Made by a program: the position numbers and the translations under genes | DNA from: Kiritimatiellia bacterium | GTDB lineage: Bacteria; Verrucomicrobiota; Kiritimatiellia; RFP12; UBA1067 | Direction of reading: 5' to 3' | Length of the DNA: 55,306 bases | NCBI GenBank assembly: GCA_017405115.1 | Contig: JAFRBA010000159.1 | Coordinates: 1-55,306 of the forward strand | Notes under the pieces: model-generated | Told to the model about the DNA's origin: nothing | The model's input: the letters and a program-made list of their open reading frames with translations, nothing else | Database searches by the model: none | Shown here: piece by piece, positions 25,106 through 33,580 of the stretch | How the letters are laid out: the number at the start of each line of letters is the position of its first letter | Numbering within the stretch: position 1 is the stretch's first letter

Positions 25106-28100
25106 TCATTTGACCACCATGACAAATCCCCTGGGGTTTACAAGCCAAAGGGAATTGCCGTTCTTTCTGACAGTCCACTCTGTTGAAAGCCCTTCAAGCA
25201 TCGGGACCGGCCCGACAAGCGAGGCGGCATTCGCCAGCTGATATTTCCTTCCGGTGAGCGCTTCTGGGTCTTCAACCGTCAGGACGCAGCCCGCCGGTAT
25301 CGACAGCGTGCCAGACGACGAGAGAATTCCAGCCGCAGCAAGATCGGCACCACTCACTCGCCAGTCTGATGCAATGCGTGCATCGCCTGTCACGGTTCCT
25401 GAACCCGAAACCGGCACCGTACTCGCGAATCCGCCCAGATCGAACGTCGCGCCAGCTGAAATCTGCACCACAGACGACGAATCGATCGCGTTCGCCACGC
25501 CTAGCCTGAGCGTGCCTTCCTTGACGCAGGTCGCGCCCGTGTACGAGCAGACCTTGTCAAGGGTGAGAATCCGCGCACCTTTCTTCGTGAAGCCGCCGCT
25601 CGTATTCGGCGAAACGACCGCCGTCGTCGTAAACGAATTGGTGTAGCCGCCCTTCGTGATGGTGACGACCGGCGACGTGTAGTCGCGGCCGCGCGACGTG
25701 ACCGTGATGTTCGTGATGACGCCGTTGATCGTGTCGAACTCCGCTATGGCCGTAGCGCCCGTGCCCACGCCGGTCGGATCGGTGATGACCACCTTCGGGG
25801 CGGCGATGTAGTCCCAAGGCTTGAGCGCCGCGATGCCGGCAGGAATGGGGATGGACTCGACGCCGTTGCCCGTCGGCGCCTCCAACGCCGCACCGAGTTT
25901 CACGTTCACGTCCGACGGCGTGACAACTGTCGCACCACCCGCATAGACGAACACCCGGGCGAAGCCATTGGTGAAGCCCACGAACACGCTGCTGTTGGCC
26001 GGGACGTAGCCGGCGACCTCCAAGGTGCCGCCATCAAAATTGACGAACGTGTGGCTGTTCGTGAACACCCCGGTGACTTTGGCGGGGTTAATGGCGATCG
26101 TGCCGGTCACCGCCTTTGCAATCTTGTCCGTACGAAGAACGCCACGATCATTGATATTGACGATCGCGAGCGCCCCCGGCAGCATTGACGTGCTGAAGCC
26201 GCGCCAGGAGTTTCCGCTGGTGGTGATGATATGCTCGAAAACGCCGTCGCCGATGACGCTGAGCGTATTGCATGTGCCGGGATAGTTGTTTTCGTTCAGC
26301 GACCGGCACAGGGTGAACGTGCTGTTGGTGAGGGCGTAACGTCCGCCCGCCACGACGATATCCGCCGATCCGCCGTTGGCGCCGACAAACGTATCCACCG
26401 TGTCCACCGTAAACAAGCCGCCGCGTTGATGCCAGACGGCATAGCTGGAGGCATCGCGCGAAATGCGGAAGTCAGCGCCAGTATCAATCACCGTAACACC
26501 GCCTTCCTGCGAATAGTAGGCGCCGCGGAAATCGCCGAGGAACAGGTTTGCCGATCCATGCCGGAGATCCCAGAAGCCCCCATGCTGATAGTAGGCGCCC
26601 ATCGTATCGCTGTTGCAGTAGCTTGTGGATCCGGAACCGCGCGATCCAGAAACGACAGTGGCGTCAATCTTGCCGATCACGTGGGAGCCGTCGAACATCT
26701 CGAAGATGCCGCGTCCCGTGCTTGACACGCTCTTCGCCGAATGGCCCGCGCCAATCGTGCTGGCGCGATTGTTCGCGTCGAGCCCGCCCAGCGTTGCGCC
26801 ATTTGTCACAACCACCCGCGCAACGTCAGGATAGTTGCCCATGATGAACACGTCGCCCGCAGGCGTGGCGATGTTCGCGCCGTCGGCAATCACCACCTTG
26901 CCGCCGCGCACGTTGATCGTGCCGGCCTCGCCGCTGCCGGTAAATATGGTCGTTCCCGCGTTGAACTCGAAGTCTGGCGCGCCGGAGATGGCGGACGCGA
27001 GCGTCAGCGCACCCGTTGGAGCAAAAGCGTAGACCCCAGATTTGTCTATGGTCTCGGTAAACGTGATGTCGCCGGGATTGACCCAGAAATGCGCGGAATC
27101 GAAGCTCCAGGTTTCGTTCGTCGTCGTACCGAGAAAAGCGTCCACGATGTCCGCCTGCGTACAGTCGGTGCCCACGGCGGCATTCATCACGACCGTTCCG
27201 CCGGCGTTGATCTTCAGGCGGCCGTCCTTCATGCCGGGGATGGAGGTGAACTTCGAGGCTTTGAGCGTGGTTCCCTTCGCGACGGTCGTATCGCCCGCGT
27301 ACGTGTTCGCGTTCATCAGCGTCAGGACGGTCTTCGCCGTTGAAAGCGAAATGCCACCCGTGCCCGAAATCGCCCCCGCGAACTCGACGGGTGCGTCACC
27401 GAGGTGAGCGTCAACGTTCCGCCCAACTCCATCGGGCCGTTCCACCCCGGATTTCCAGTCCAGCTTTGGCCGTTCGAGCAAGTGAACGACATGGCTCCGA
27501 GCGACTTGAAACTTCTGTTGAACTGCGGTCTCCCCTGATTCTGGGTGGTAAGCCTTGCGTTTGCGGTGAACTGCATGAGCTTGGTGGAATCGCCGCCGAT
27601 GGACGAGTTGTTTTCAATGGTGAAATTGCCGGTGCTGCCCACATAGATGTCGCCGGGCTTGTCCACCACTTCATTGTAGAGACCGCACGTGCTAGGGCCC
27701 TGGAACGTCAGCGAGTAGCCGTTCATCGTAAATTTCTTGCCGGCAGAATTCCCGTTCCTGAATCCCATGTTGCCGCCGAACGACTCGCTTCCGACATATC
27801 CTATAACCGTATCGCTCGTTAGCGTCACTGGCGATTGGCCAAACATGCCTTGAGTGGAAGAGCCATTGCGCGAGCAGTACAGCGCACCGCAGCCATCCAC
27901 GCCCGAACCACCCATCGTAAGCGGTTCTTTGGCGAATTTCTCCCCATAGGACGTGGACGTATCATGTGCCTCAAGCGAAGCGCCGGCAGTGATGAACGTC
28001 CCCTTCGTAGTGCCGCCAAGCGTGCCGCCAGGCACCGTGTACGCCCTCAGATAGCCTGCCTCAATCCGTATCTCGCCATCCCATCCAGCGGAGGCGAGAT

Positions 28101-28347
28101 TCGAATCGATGATCAGCCGCCCCTTGCCTTTCTTTATGAGCGTCGTTGATGCTCCGAGAGCGGTTATGTCGTCGCTATTCAGAGTTACGTCGGCGTCGCC
28201 TGCCGCTACCGTGATTTCATACCCGTCGGCAGTTGCAGTGCCGTTTGGCGCGGCAAATGAAAGCCGGGCAGACAAGGCAACTGACAACAAAGTCAGAAAC
28301 ATACACCCAGGCTTCGCAAATGTATCCAGTATTTTTCTTGTTTCCAT
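25106..28347 (-). pseudogene. PATR-repeat surface protein gene interrupted by a frameshift
   Basis: Two overlapping minus frames together encode one protein of about 1080 residues, the size of the paralogue at 18708-22016. The first (28347 to 27322) has a signal peptide (MFLTLLSVALSARLSFA), starts after AGGGAGACAAA and reads sensibly to GGTLTLTSV. The second (open from 27481 to 25106) becomes sensible at DAPVEFAGAISGTGG. The switch needs a -1 shift near 27395-27405. PATR motifs are KTVLTLMNANTYAGDTTVAKGTTL and ARILTLDKVCSYTGATCVKEGTL. The C-terminal quarter closely matches the paralogue and ends RGFVMVVK. No slippery heptamer is visible at the switch, so a base deletion or assembly error is more likely than programmed frameshifting. 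It is the first gene of the large operon. Confidence 0.7.
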
Positions 28348-28371
28348 TTTGTCTCCCTAGTGGATGATGCG

Positions 28372-28397
28372 TTCACGGACACATCAGTCTCCGTGAA
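28372..28397. promoter_or_regulatory. Perfect 8-bp inverted repeat in the leader of the large operon
   Basis: TTCACGGA and TCCGTGAA flank a 10-nt centre (CACATCAGTC). The repeat lies between the -10 box at 28419-28424 and the ATG at 28347, so it could be an operator or an mRNA hairpin. A related inverted repeat with the same outer CACG/CGTGA arms and an ATCAGT core occurs in the leader at 52737-52758. Confidence 0.45.
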
Positions 28398-28418
28398 AAC
28401 TTCCCCTATTCCGCGCAC

Positions 28419-28447
28419 ATTATACACTATCCAGCCGAAAAACACAA
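28419..28447 (-). promoter_or_regulatory. Promoter of the 27 kb glycan-degradation operon
   Basis: TTGTGT (28442-28447), 17 nt, then a perfect TATAAT (28419-28424) on the minus strand. It is the only convincing promoter upstream of the eleven-gene run ending at 957. The stretch GGATAGTG just before the -10 box resembles GGATAGGG before the -10 box of the nagA promoter. Confidence 0.55.
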
Positions 28448-28467
28448 TGGGCCGCAAAAACCAACCG

Positions 28468-29652
28468 CTATTTACCCCGTCCGCCGACGATTGTCATGCG
28501 CGGCGCCAGCGAATCGTCGACGAGCAAAAGGTCCGCGACCTGGCCGACGGCTATCTCGCCGCGGTCGACGACGCCAAGCGACCGCAGCTGGTTGTAGCCA
28601 GCCGCCTTTATCGCCTCGTGCAGCGGGAAGCCGCACAGCCGAGCCCAGCGGCGGAAGCAGTCCGGGTAGAGGGCGACAGAGCCAGCGACGTTCGACACGA
28701 CCGCCTTCGGATCGTACGGAACGTCGGCAAGGGTCGCCCGACCCTTCTCGACCTTCACTCGCAGCCCGCCGAGGGAGTACATGCCGTCGGGCTCTCCGGC
28801 GGCGCACATGGCGTCCGTTATGACCATCACGCGGTCAGGGCCCTTGGATTTGGCAATGAGCCTGATCATCGGGTCGGAGAGGTGTACGCCGTCAGTGATG
28901 GCCTCGACGAAGACGTCGTCCGCCAGCAGTCCGCCAGTCACCATCGTAGGCCTGAGATGGTGTATCGGCATCATCGCGTTGCAGAAATGCGTGAGGTGCG
29001 TCATCCCCGCCGCGCGCGCCCTCTCGAAAGTGTCGTAGTCGGCGGCGGAATGCCCGCCGGACGTCACGATTCCCGCCGCCGCGAGTTCGCGGATGCATTC
29101 CTCCGCGCCGTCGAGCTCCGGCGCAAGCGACACCTTCATTACGGGCGATATCGCGTTCAGTCGCTTCACGAACGCGGCGTCGGGCCTCTTGAGATACGCA
29201 GGGTTTTGCGCGCCCGCCATCTCTGCGTTGAAGAACGGGCCTTCGAGGTGCACGCCGAGGCAAGTCGCTCCTTCGTCCCTTCCCTTGTACCTCTCGGCGC
29301 AAAGACACAGCTCGGCAAGCTCCTCCTCGGGACGGGTAAGCCCCGTGGCGAGGAAGGACGTCACGCCGTCGTTTACCTTGCCGCGGCCGATCACGTCAAA
29401 CGCCATGTCGGTCGCGTCGCAGAAGTCGCGTCCACCGCGTCCGTGGGAATGGATGTCGACGAAGCCCGGCAGAAGCGTCAGCCCGTCGGCGTCGATCACC
29501 TCGTCACCCGCCGCCGGGCGCGCGTCCGCGCCGACCGCGGCAATGCGTCCGCCCTCGACGCGCACGTTCGCGACGCCGAGGTCTCGCCCCGGCGTTACTA
29601 CCCGCGCCCCGCGAATCATCATGCAGCGTTCTACACTATCCTTGTGTGTCAT
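28468..29652 (-). CDS. nagA: N-acetylglucosamine-6-phosphate deacetylase
   Basis: The protein has 394 residues from the ATG at 29652, which has AAGGAG 10 nt upstream. The second methionine pair (MMIRGARVV) is an alternative start. It is an amidohydrolase with [13 protein letters not shown] (metal-binding HxH), [10 protein letters not shown] (metal-binding Glu), [26 protein letters not shown] and [10 protein letters not shown] (catalytic Asp). It removes acetate from GlcNAc-6-phosphate in the cytoplasm, giving glucosamine-6-phosphate for the deaminase encoded at 36122-36985. The two genes are 6.5 kb apart but share nearly the same promoter and leader, which implies co-regulation. Length and motifs are normal for the family. 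Confidence 0.92.
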   Translation of the reverse strand: MTHKDSVERCMMIRGARVVTPGRDLGVANVRVEGGRIAAVGADARPAAGDEVIDADGLTLLPGFVDIHSHGRGGRDFCDATDMAFDVIGRGKVNDGVTSFLATGLTRPEEELAELCLCAERYKGRDEGATCLGVHLEGPFFNAEMAGAQNPAYLKRPDAAFVKRLNAISPVMKVSLAPELDGAEECIRELAAAGIVTSGGHSAADYDTFERARAAGMTHLTHFCNAMMPIHHLRPTMVTGGLLADDVFVEAITDGVHLSDPMIRLIAKSKGPDRVMVITDAMCAAGEPDGMYSLGGLRVKVEKGRATLADVPYDPKAVVSNVAGSVALYPDCFRRWARLCGFPLHEAIKAAGYNQLRSLGVVDRGEIAVGQVADLLLVDDSLAPRMTIVGGRGK

Positions 29653-29683
29653 GGGCACAATGCTCCTTATTGCTACAGCAAGT

Positions 29684-29739
29684 ATTATACCCTATCCGGC
29701 AATGCCAACTCAACTGCACAATTCACAATTTATCTGCAA
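29684..29739 (-). promoter_or_regulatory. nagA promoter with conserved upstream 15-mer
   Basis: TTGAGT (29708-29713), 18 nt, TATAAT (29684-29689) on the minus strand. Eleven nt further upstream lies the 15-mer ACAATTTATCTGCAA (29725-29739, plus-strand reading). The same 15-mer sits at exactly the same distance from the nagB promoter. The leader and first codons (GGAGCATTGTGCCCATGACA) are also nearly identical to nagB. The 15-mer is a candidate activator or operator site. Confidence 0.65.
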
Positions 29740-29769
29740 GAAACGCCACAATGGATTTGCTCACTGCGC

Positions 29770-31089
29770 CTACATGTCGTCCATGGACAATCCAAAACAT
29801 GAACGCTTCCAGGACCTGAACTCAGGATTCTTCTCCAGAAAGGCCTCGGCTTTGCGTTCAAGCGCCGCGATATTGATCCGCGAGGAATCGCGTTTCACCT
29901 CATAGAAGTCAAGCACGCCCTTGAATTCGTTCTCGCAGACAAGGTCGATCTCGTTCTCGCCCTTGCGGTCCCACCATGCGCCCATTTTCGTGTAGGCGTG
30001 TTCACTGGCGAACTTTTCGCGGAAATATCCCTCCAGCGCGAGACCGGAGAACAGCTTGTAGTCCCTTGCGATGATTTCCCTCAGCTCCCCGTAGTAGCGC
30101 AGTTCAAGCAGATAGGCGTATTTCCACATGAATCTGAACCAGAATCGGAGGAAGTTGTCCTTGATCAGGTATACGCAGTTCTTGTTCGCCGATTTCTCGA
30201 ACATCGGCTGCCTCTTGTTGACGAGCCCATAGTCGTCTTCGAGTTTCGTTATGTATCCGCCCGCGCTCCCGCCAAGCGACTGCTCGATTTCCGCCCTTCG
30301 CGTCCGTCCTGCGGCGATAGAGGAAAGTATCGTGAAATAGCCGCCGTAGTCCTTTCCGAACTCCTCGACAAGCAGAGACTTGCCCTCCCCGAGGAAGGGG
30401 GAGCCGAGACGAACCATGCTCTCGACCATCAGTTCCATGGAAGTCGCGCCATCGTCCATCAGCAACGACACGTGGCGCGCTATTCCGCCAGTAAAAGTCC
30501 AGAGCGCCAGCAAATCCTCCTTCGACCAGTCTGGCTTGTGGCGAAACAGGATGTCCTTCAACAGCGGAATGCCAAATGGCTCAATGCGGAATTCCGCCGT
30601 GTTGCGTCCATAAAGCGGGGCCCGGTCGTCCTTGAATATCTTACCCATCAATCGATCGATCGAACCACAGACGACAAGATTTATTTTTGAACGCAGATGG
30701 TAGGCATCCCACTCCCGTGCGAAGTCGCCGATTATCGATTCGTCAATCTTCAGAAAATCCTGAAACTCATCTATGAACAGCGTCAGCGGATGCTCTATGG
30801 ATCGTTCCAAGATAAATCTCAGAATATCTGAAAATCGTTCTATGCGACCAGGAAACGGAATGTCTAGAACCTTCTCGACAATCTGGCGAAACTCCTCGCA
30901 AAGTTCTGGCTGCGCCTTCTTTGTAATGTAGAAGTAGAGATATGGCTTGTCTTCAAACGCCTTCTTTACAAGCTCGGTCTTTCCGACGCGGCGGCGACCA
31001 GTTATGACCGTAAAACGGGCATTTTGGCGAGAAACCTCACGAATTCTCCTCAATTCTTTTATCTCATCTTCACGACCGAAAAAGTCCAT
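29770..31089 (-). CDS. DUF234-type ATPase (archaeal ATPase / PD-(D/E)XK family)
   Basis: The protein has 439 residues from the ATG at 31089, chosen because AAGGAGG lies 7 nt upstream; two earlier in-frame methionines overlap that site. Walker A is GRRRVGKTE (31-39) and Walker B is LFIDEFQDF (about 104-112), typical of ATPase_2/STAND-like AAA proteins. The C-terminal DUF234 region has GENEIDLVCEN and DFYEVKRD, the D...ExK pattern of a PD-(D/E)XK nuclease-like fold. Members are common in gut bacteria and archaea, often in many copies, and their role is not settled. The gene has its own promoter and its DNA looks richer in A+T than the neighbouring glycosidase genes, suggesting separate acquisition. 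Confidence 0.8.
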   Translation of the reverse strand: MDFFGREDEIKELRRIREVSRQNARFTVITGRRRVGKTELVKKAFEDKPYLYFYITKKAQPELCEEFRQIVEKVLDIPFPGRIERFSDILRFILERSIEHPLTLFIDEFQDFLKIDESIIGDFAREWDAYHLRSKINLVVCGSIDRLMGKIFKDDRAPLYGRNTAEFRIEPFGIPLLKDILFRHKPDWSKEDLLALWTFTGGIARHVSLLMDDGATSMELMVESMVRLGSPFLGEGKSLLVEEFGKDYGGYFTILSSIAAGRTRRAEIEQSLGGSAGGYITKLEDDYGLVNKRQPMFEKSANKNCVYLIKDNFLRFWFRFMWKYAYLLELRYYGELREIIARDYKLFSGLALEGYFREKFASEHAYTKMGAWWDRKGENEIDLVCENEFKGVLDFYEVKRDSSRINIAALERKAEAFLEKNPEFRSWKRSCFGLSMDDM

Positions 31090-31132
31090 TTGCATCCCTC
31101 CTTGGAACAACCTCGCCTATTGCAACGGACAG

Positions 31133-31158
31133 TTCCGCAACAGCTGTTTCCGCAACAG
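31133..31158. repeat. Direct repeat and palindrome in the ATPase leader
   Basis: TTCCGCAACAG occurs at 31133-31143 and 31148-31158 (15-nt period). The palindrome AACAGCTGTT spans 31139-31148. The arrangement lies between the -10 box and the start codon of the ATPase gene, a plausible site for autoregulation. Confidence 0.4.
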
Positions 31159-31175
31159 GCATTTCAGTTGCGAGG

Positions 31176-31205
31176 ATTATACCAAATCCTTCCTCGGTCC
31201 GTCAA
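31176..31205 (-). promoter_or_regulatory. Promoter of the DUF234-type ATPase gene
   Basis: TTGACG (31200-31205), 18 nt, TATAAT (31176-31181) on the minus strand, a near-consensus vegetative promoter in the gap downstream of the beta-helix gene. Confidence 0.65.
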
Positions 31206-31255
31206 GTCGGCGGGCAGTCGATAGAGCTTGTTTTGCCAAAGTCTCTACTTGGCGC

Positions 31256-33568
31256 TCACTTCACTGGAATGCGCGGCACATTGCCGCGGACTTTCGCGTC
31301 AGGTATTGGCTCAAGCTCTCCGGATGGAGTGCGACGCATGAACTTAAGCCCGCCATACCAGATCTGCACCTCGAAGCCGCAGGACATTCCGAAGAGACGC
31401 AGATCCGCAGGCACGCCGTCCGTAATGATCGGCTGGTGCGCCGTGTACCTGGGATAGAAATAGCCGTAGCTGCCTTCAATCAGCACCTTCCCGCCGTCGT
31501 AGCTGTAGACTGGCGGTATGCCGCCCCATTCGCCGCCGAAGCGAGAGAAGAGTGAATGCAGCTCGCCGCCCCGGTTGTCGATCCAGCGGTAGTCGCCCGG
31601 CGCGATCGCCTTCTCCCTCTCCGTGGATATCTTGGGAAGCCCGGCAAAGACGCACGGCACGCCAAGGATGTCCTGGTAGCGCATCCGCCCAAAATTGACG
31701 ACCGAGCACGACTCGTTGTACGGCTCCCCGTACGGCTTCGGCGGCAGGATCCGCATCCACGCGCCCGCCAGGATCGCGTTTGCGTTGCCCTCGTACCAGA
31801 CGGGATTGTAGTGCACTCCGCCGTCGATACGGAACCGGAGCGCGCCCGGATCGCCGCGGGTCTTCATCAGGAACGCCGCCTTTTCAGCGTCGAACGACAG
31901 GCACGAATCCAGAACCACCGTCGCCCCTCCGTCTACTTCGCACGCCAAGTGGTGAAGACCGCCCTTGAAGAACACATGCGCGAACGCGACCCTCGAGCCG
32001 TCGGCCACACGGAAGATCGACATGTCGTCCCTGGCCGCCTCGACCATTGCTATGCCGGGTGCAGTCACCGTGAATGAGCCCGAGACGTCCACGGTGTCGT
32101 CCAGCACGATGCGGCGCGGCGGAAGCATCACTGTGGCATGTGGCTTGGCGGACGCCGCGGCGAAAAGCCGCTTCATCGCCGCCGTATCGTTCGTGCTCGA
32201 GTTCACGCGAACGCCGTAGTCCGGCCCCCACAGCACCTCGCCGCCGGTCTCGACGCGCCGAGGCACCTTGAGCGGCGCGACCGATTCGGGAGCGAGCGAG
32301 CCCGGCTCGCGGTAGCGCTCAGAGGCTTCCGGCAGGGACTCGTCGATGTTCCGCGAGTTGCGTCCTAGCACGATGCTGTACGTCAGATCGCAGTCTATCT
32401 GCTTGAATTGGCGGAACTCCTTGTAGTCGTCAAGCGAGATGCCGTCGGGATAGGCGATCGCCTTCACCCGCCGCCCCGTCGTGTCCGTCACGTCCGTCAT
32501 CGAGATGAACTCCACCGGCTTCCTGTTCGGGCACACGATGACGCCGCCCTCTGGACAGCCGCCGCAGGCGACTTCCAGCGACCGGAGGATGAGCGTGTTG
32601 GAGATGTACGCCGCCTTCTGCGCGGCGTTCCTCAGGAGCGCGACGCCGCCGCCGTCCGCCGAACGGAACCTCGAATGCTCCACAAGAAGGCCGTGCGAGT
32701 TGATATATTCGAAGACCGCGAGGTTCTTCGCGCCCTTCGGACGCCTCACCGTCACGTCGAGACTGTAGGCGTGCAGGTTGTTGGCGACGCGGAAGACGCA
32801 GCTGGTCGACACGGACGTGACCACTTCCAGCTCGCGGAAGACCGCGCCGTCGGGATTGACGTCCGTCGCAACCTGGCAGTTCTCGAACCGGCAGCGCTCG
32901 AGCGTGAGAAGCGTGGAGTTGTTGTAGCTGCGCAGCTCCGGCGAGTTTCGCCGCGGATCCTTCTCCCACTTGCCCGTCTTCTCGTTCTTGCAGTAGGTGC
33001 CGATCCTGACGAGCTTTCCCCCTTCCTTGCCGCCTCCGATCCGCCACGAATGGGAGTCCACCGCAGTCGTCCGCGCGTTGCGGAACGTGCAGTCGCGCGC
33101 CGTGAAGTTCGCCGACTCGTTGTTGTACGTCTCGACAAGGAACTGCCGCGACCCGCCGACCATCGTAAGACCCGTCACGAAATGCCGCATGGTTCCGCGG
33201 AACACGAACACGTCGATGTCGTCTGCGGCCGCCTTGACCGTCGCGCCGTCGAATCCATAGACCTGGTGGTCGCGGGCGAACACGACCGGCGACGATACGA
33301 GATACTTGCCGGCGGGGAACACAAGGCGCGGCATCGGCCCGTCCGACTGGCTGTTGCGCGCGCAGTGCCGCCCGCCGACGCCTCGCTGCATCTTTGCCGC
33401 GCACTTCGCCGCCGCGTCGGCCGCGGCCTGTATCGCCGCCGTGTCGTCCGTCACGCCGTCGCCCTTCGCGCCGAAGTCGCGGACGTTCACGTCCGTCGGG
33501 TATATCCGCGAGTCGGCAACAGCCGCGGCGACCGCAAGCGCGGACACGAAAAGGAATGTCTTCTTCAT
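31256..33568 (-). CDS. Exported right-handed beta-helix protein, pectate-lyase superfamily
   Basis: The protein has 770 residues with a signal peptide (MKKTFLFVSALAVAAAVA). Residues about 26-50 read VNVRDFGAKGDGVTDDTAAIQ, the signature of the Pectate_lyase_3 superfamily. Irregular beta-helix rungs follow, with a second helix start near the middle (YGVRVNSSTNDTAAMKRLF), so two beta-helix units are likely. The superfamily includes polysaccharide lyases, glycosidases and phage tailspikes, and I see no decisive catalytic set; carbohydrate binding or cleavage is inferred. It starts 12 nt after the surface protein gene and is last in the nagB operon. Confidence 0.72.
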   Translation of the reverse strand: MKKTFLFVSALAVAAAVADSRIYPTDVNVRDFGAKGDGVTDDTAAIQAAADAAAKCAAKMQRGVGGRHCARNSQSDGPMPRLVFPAGKYLVSSPVVFARDHQVYGFDGATVKAAADDIDVFVFRGTMRHFVTGLTMVGGSRQFLVETYNNESANFTARDCTFRNARTTAVDSHSWRIGGGKEGGKLVRIGTYCKNEKTGKWEKDPRRNSPELRSYNNSTLLTLERCRFENCQVATDVNPDGAVFRELEVVTSVSTSCVFRVANNLHAYSLDVTVRRPKGAKNLAVFEYINSHGLLVEHSRFRSADGGGVALLRNAAQKAAYISNTLILRSLEVACGGCPEGGVIVCPNRKPVEFISMTDVTDTTGRRVKAIAYPDGISLDDYKEFRQFKQIDCDLTYSIVLGRNSRNIDESLPEASERYREPGSLAPESVAPLKVPRRVETGGEVLWGPDYGVRVNSSTNDTAAMKRLFAAASAKPHATVMLPPRRIVLDDTVDVSGSFTVTAPGIAMVEAARDDMSIFRVADGSRVAFAHVFFKGGLHHLACEVDGGATVVLDSCLSFDAEKAAFLMKTRGDPGALRFRIDGGVHYNPVWYEGNANAILAGAWMRILPPKPYGEPYNESCSVVNFGRMRYQDILGVPCVFAGLPKISTEREKAIAPGDYRWIDNRGGELHSLFSRFGGEWGGIPPVYSYDGGKVLIEGSYGYFYPRYTAHQPIITDGVPADLRLFGMSCGFEVQIWYGGLKFMRRTPSGELEPIPDAKVRGNVPRIPVK

Positions 33569-33580
33569 AGTCGCCCACTC

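Noticed and set aside
27322..27481. Programmed ribosomal frameshifting in the PATR gene
   Set aside because: No slippery heptamer or obvious downstream structure was seen at the switch, and the intact paralogue needs none. A base loss or assembly error is simpler.
957..28347. A Bacteroidota-type polysaccharide utilisation locus
   Set aside because: No SusC-like TonB receptor or SusD-like lipoprotein occurs. The surface proteins are of the PATR type and the regulators are XylR-like.
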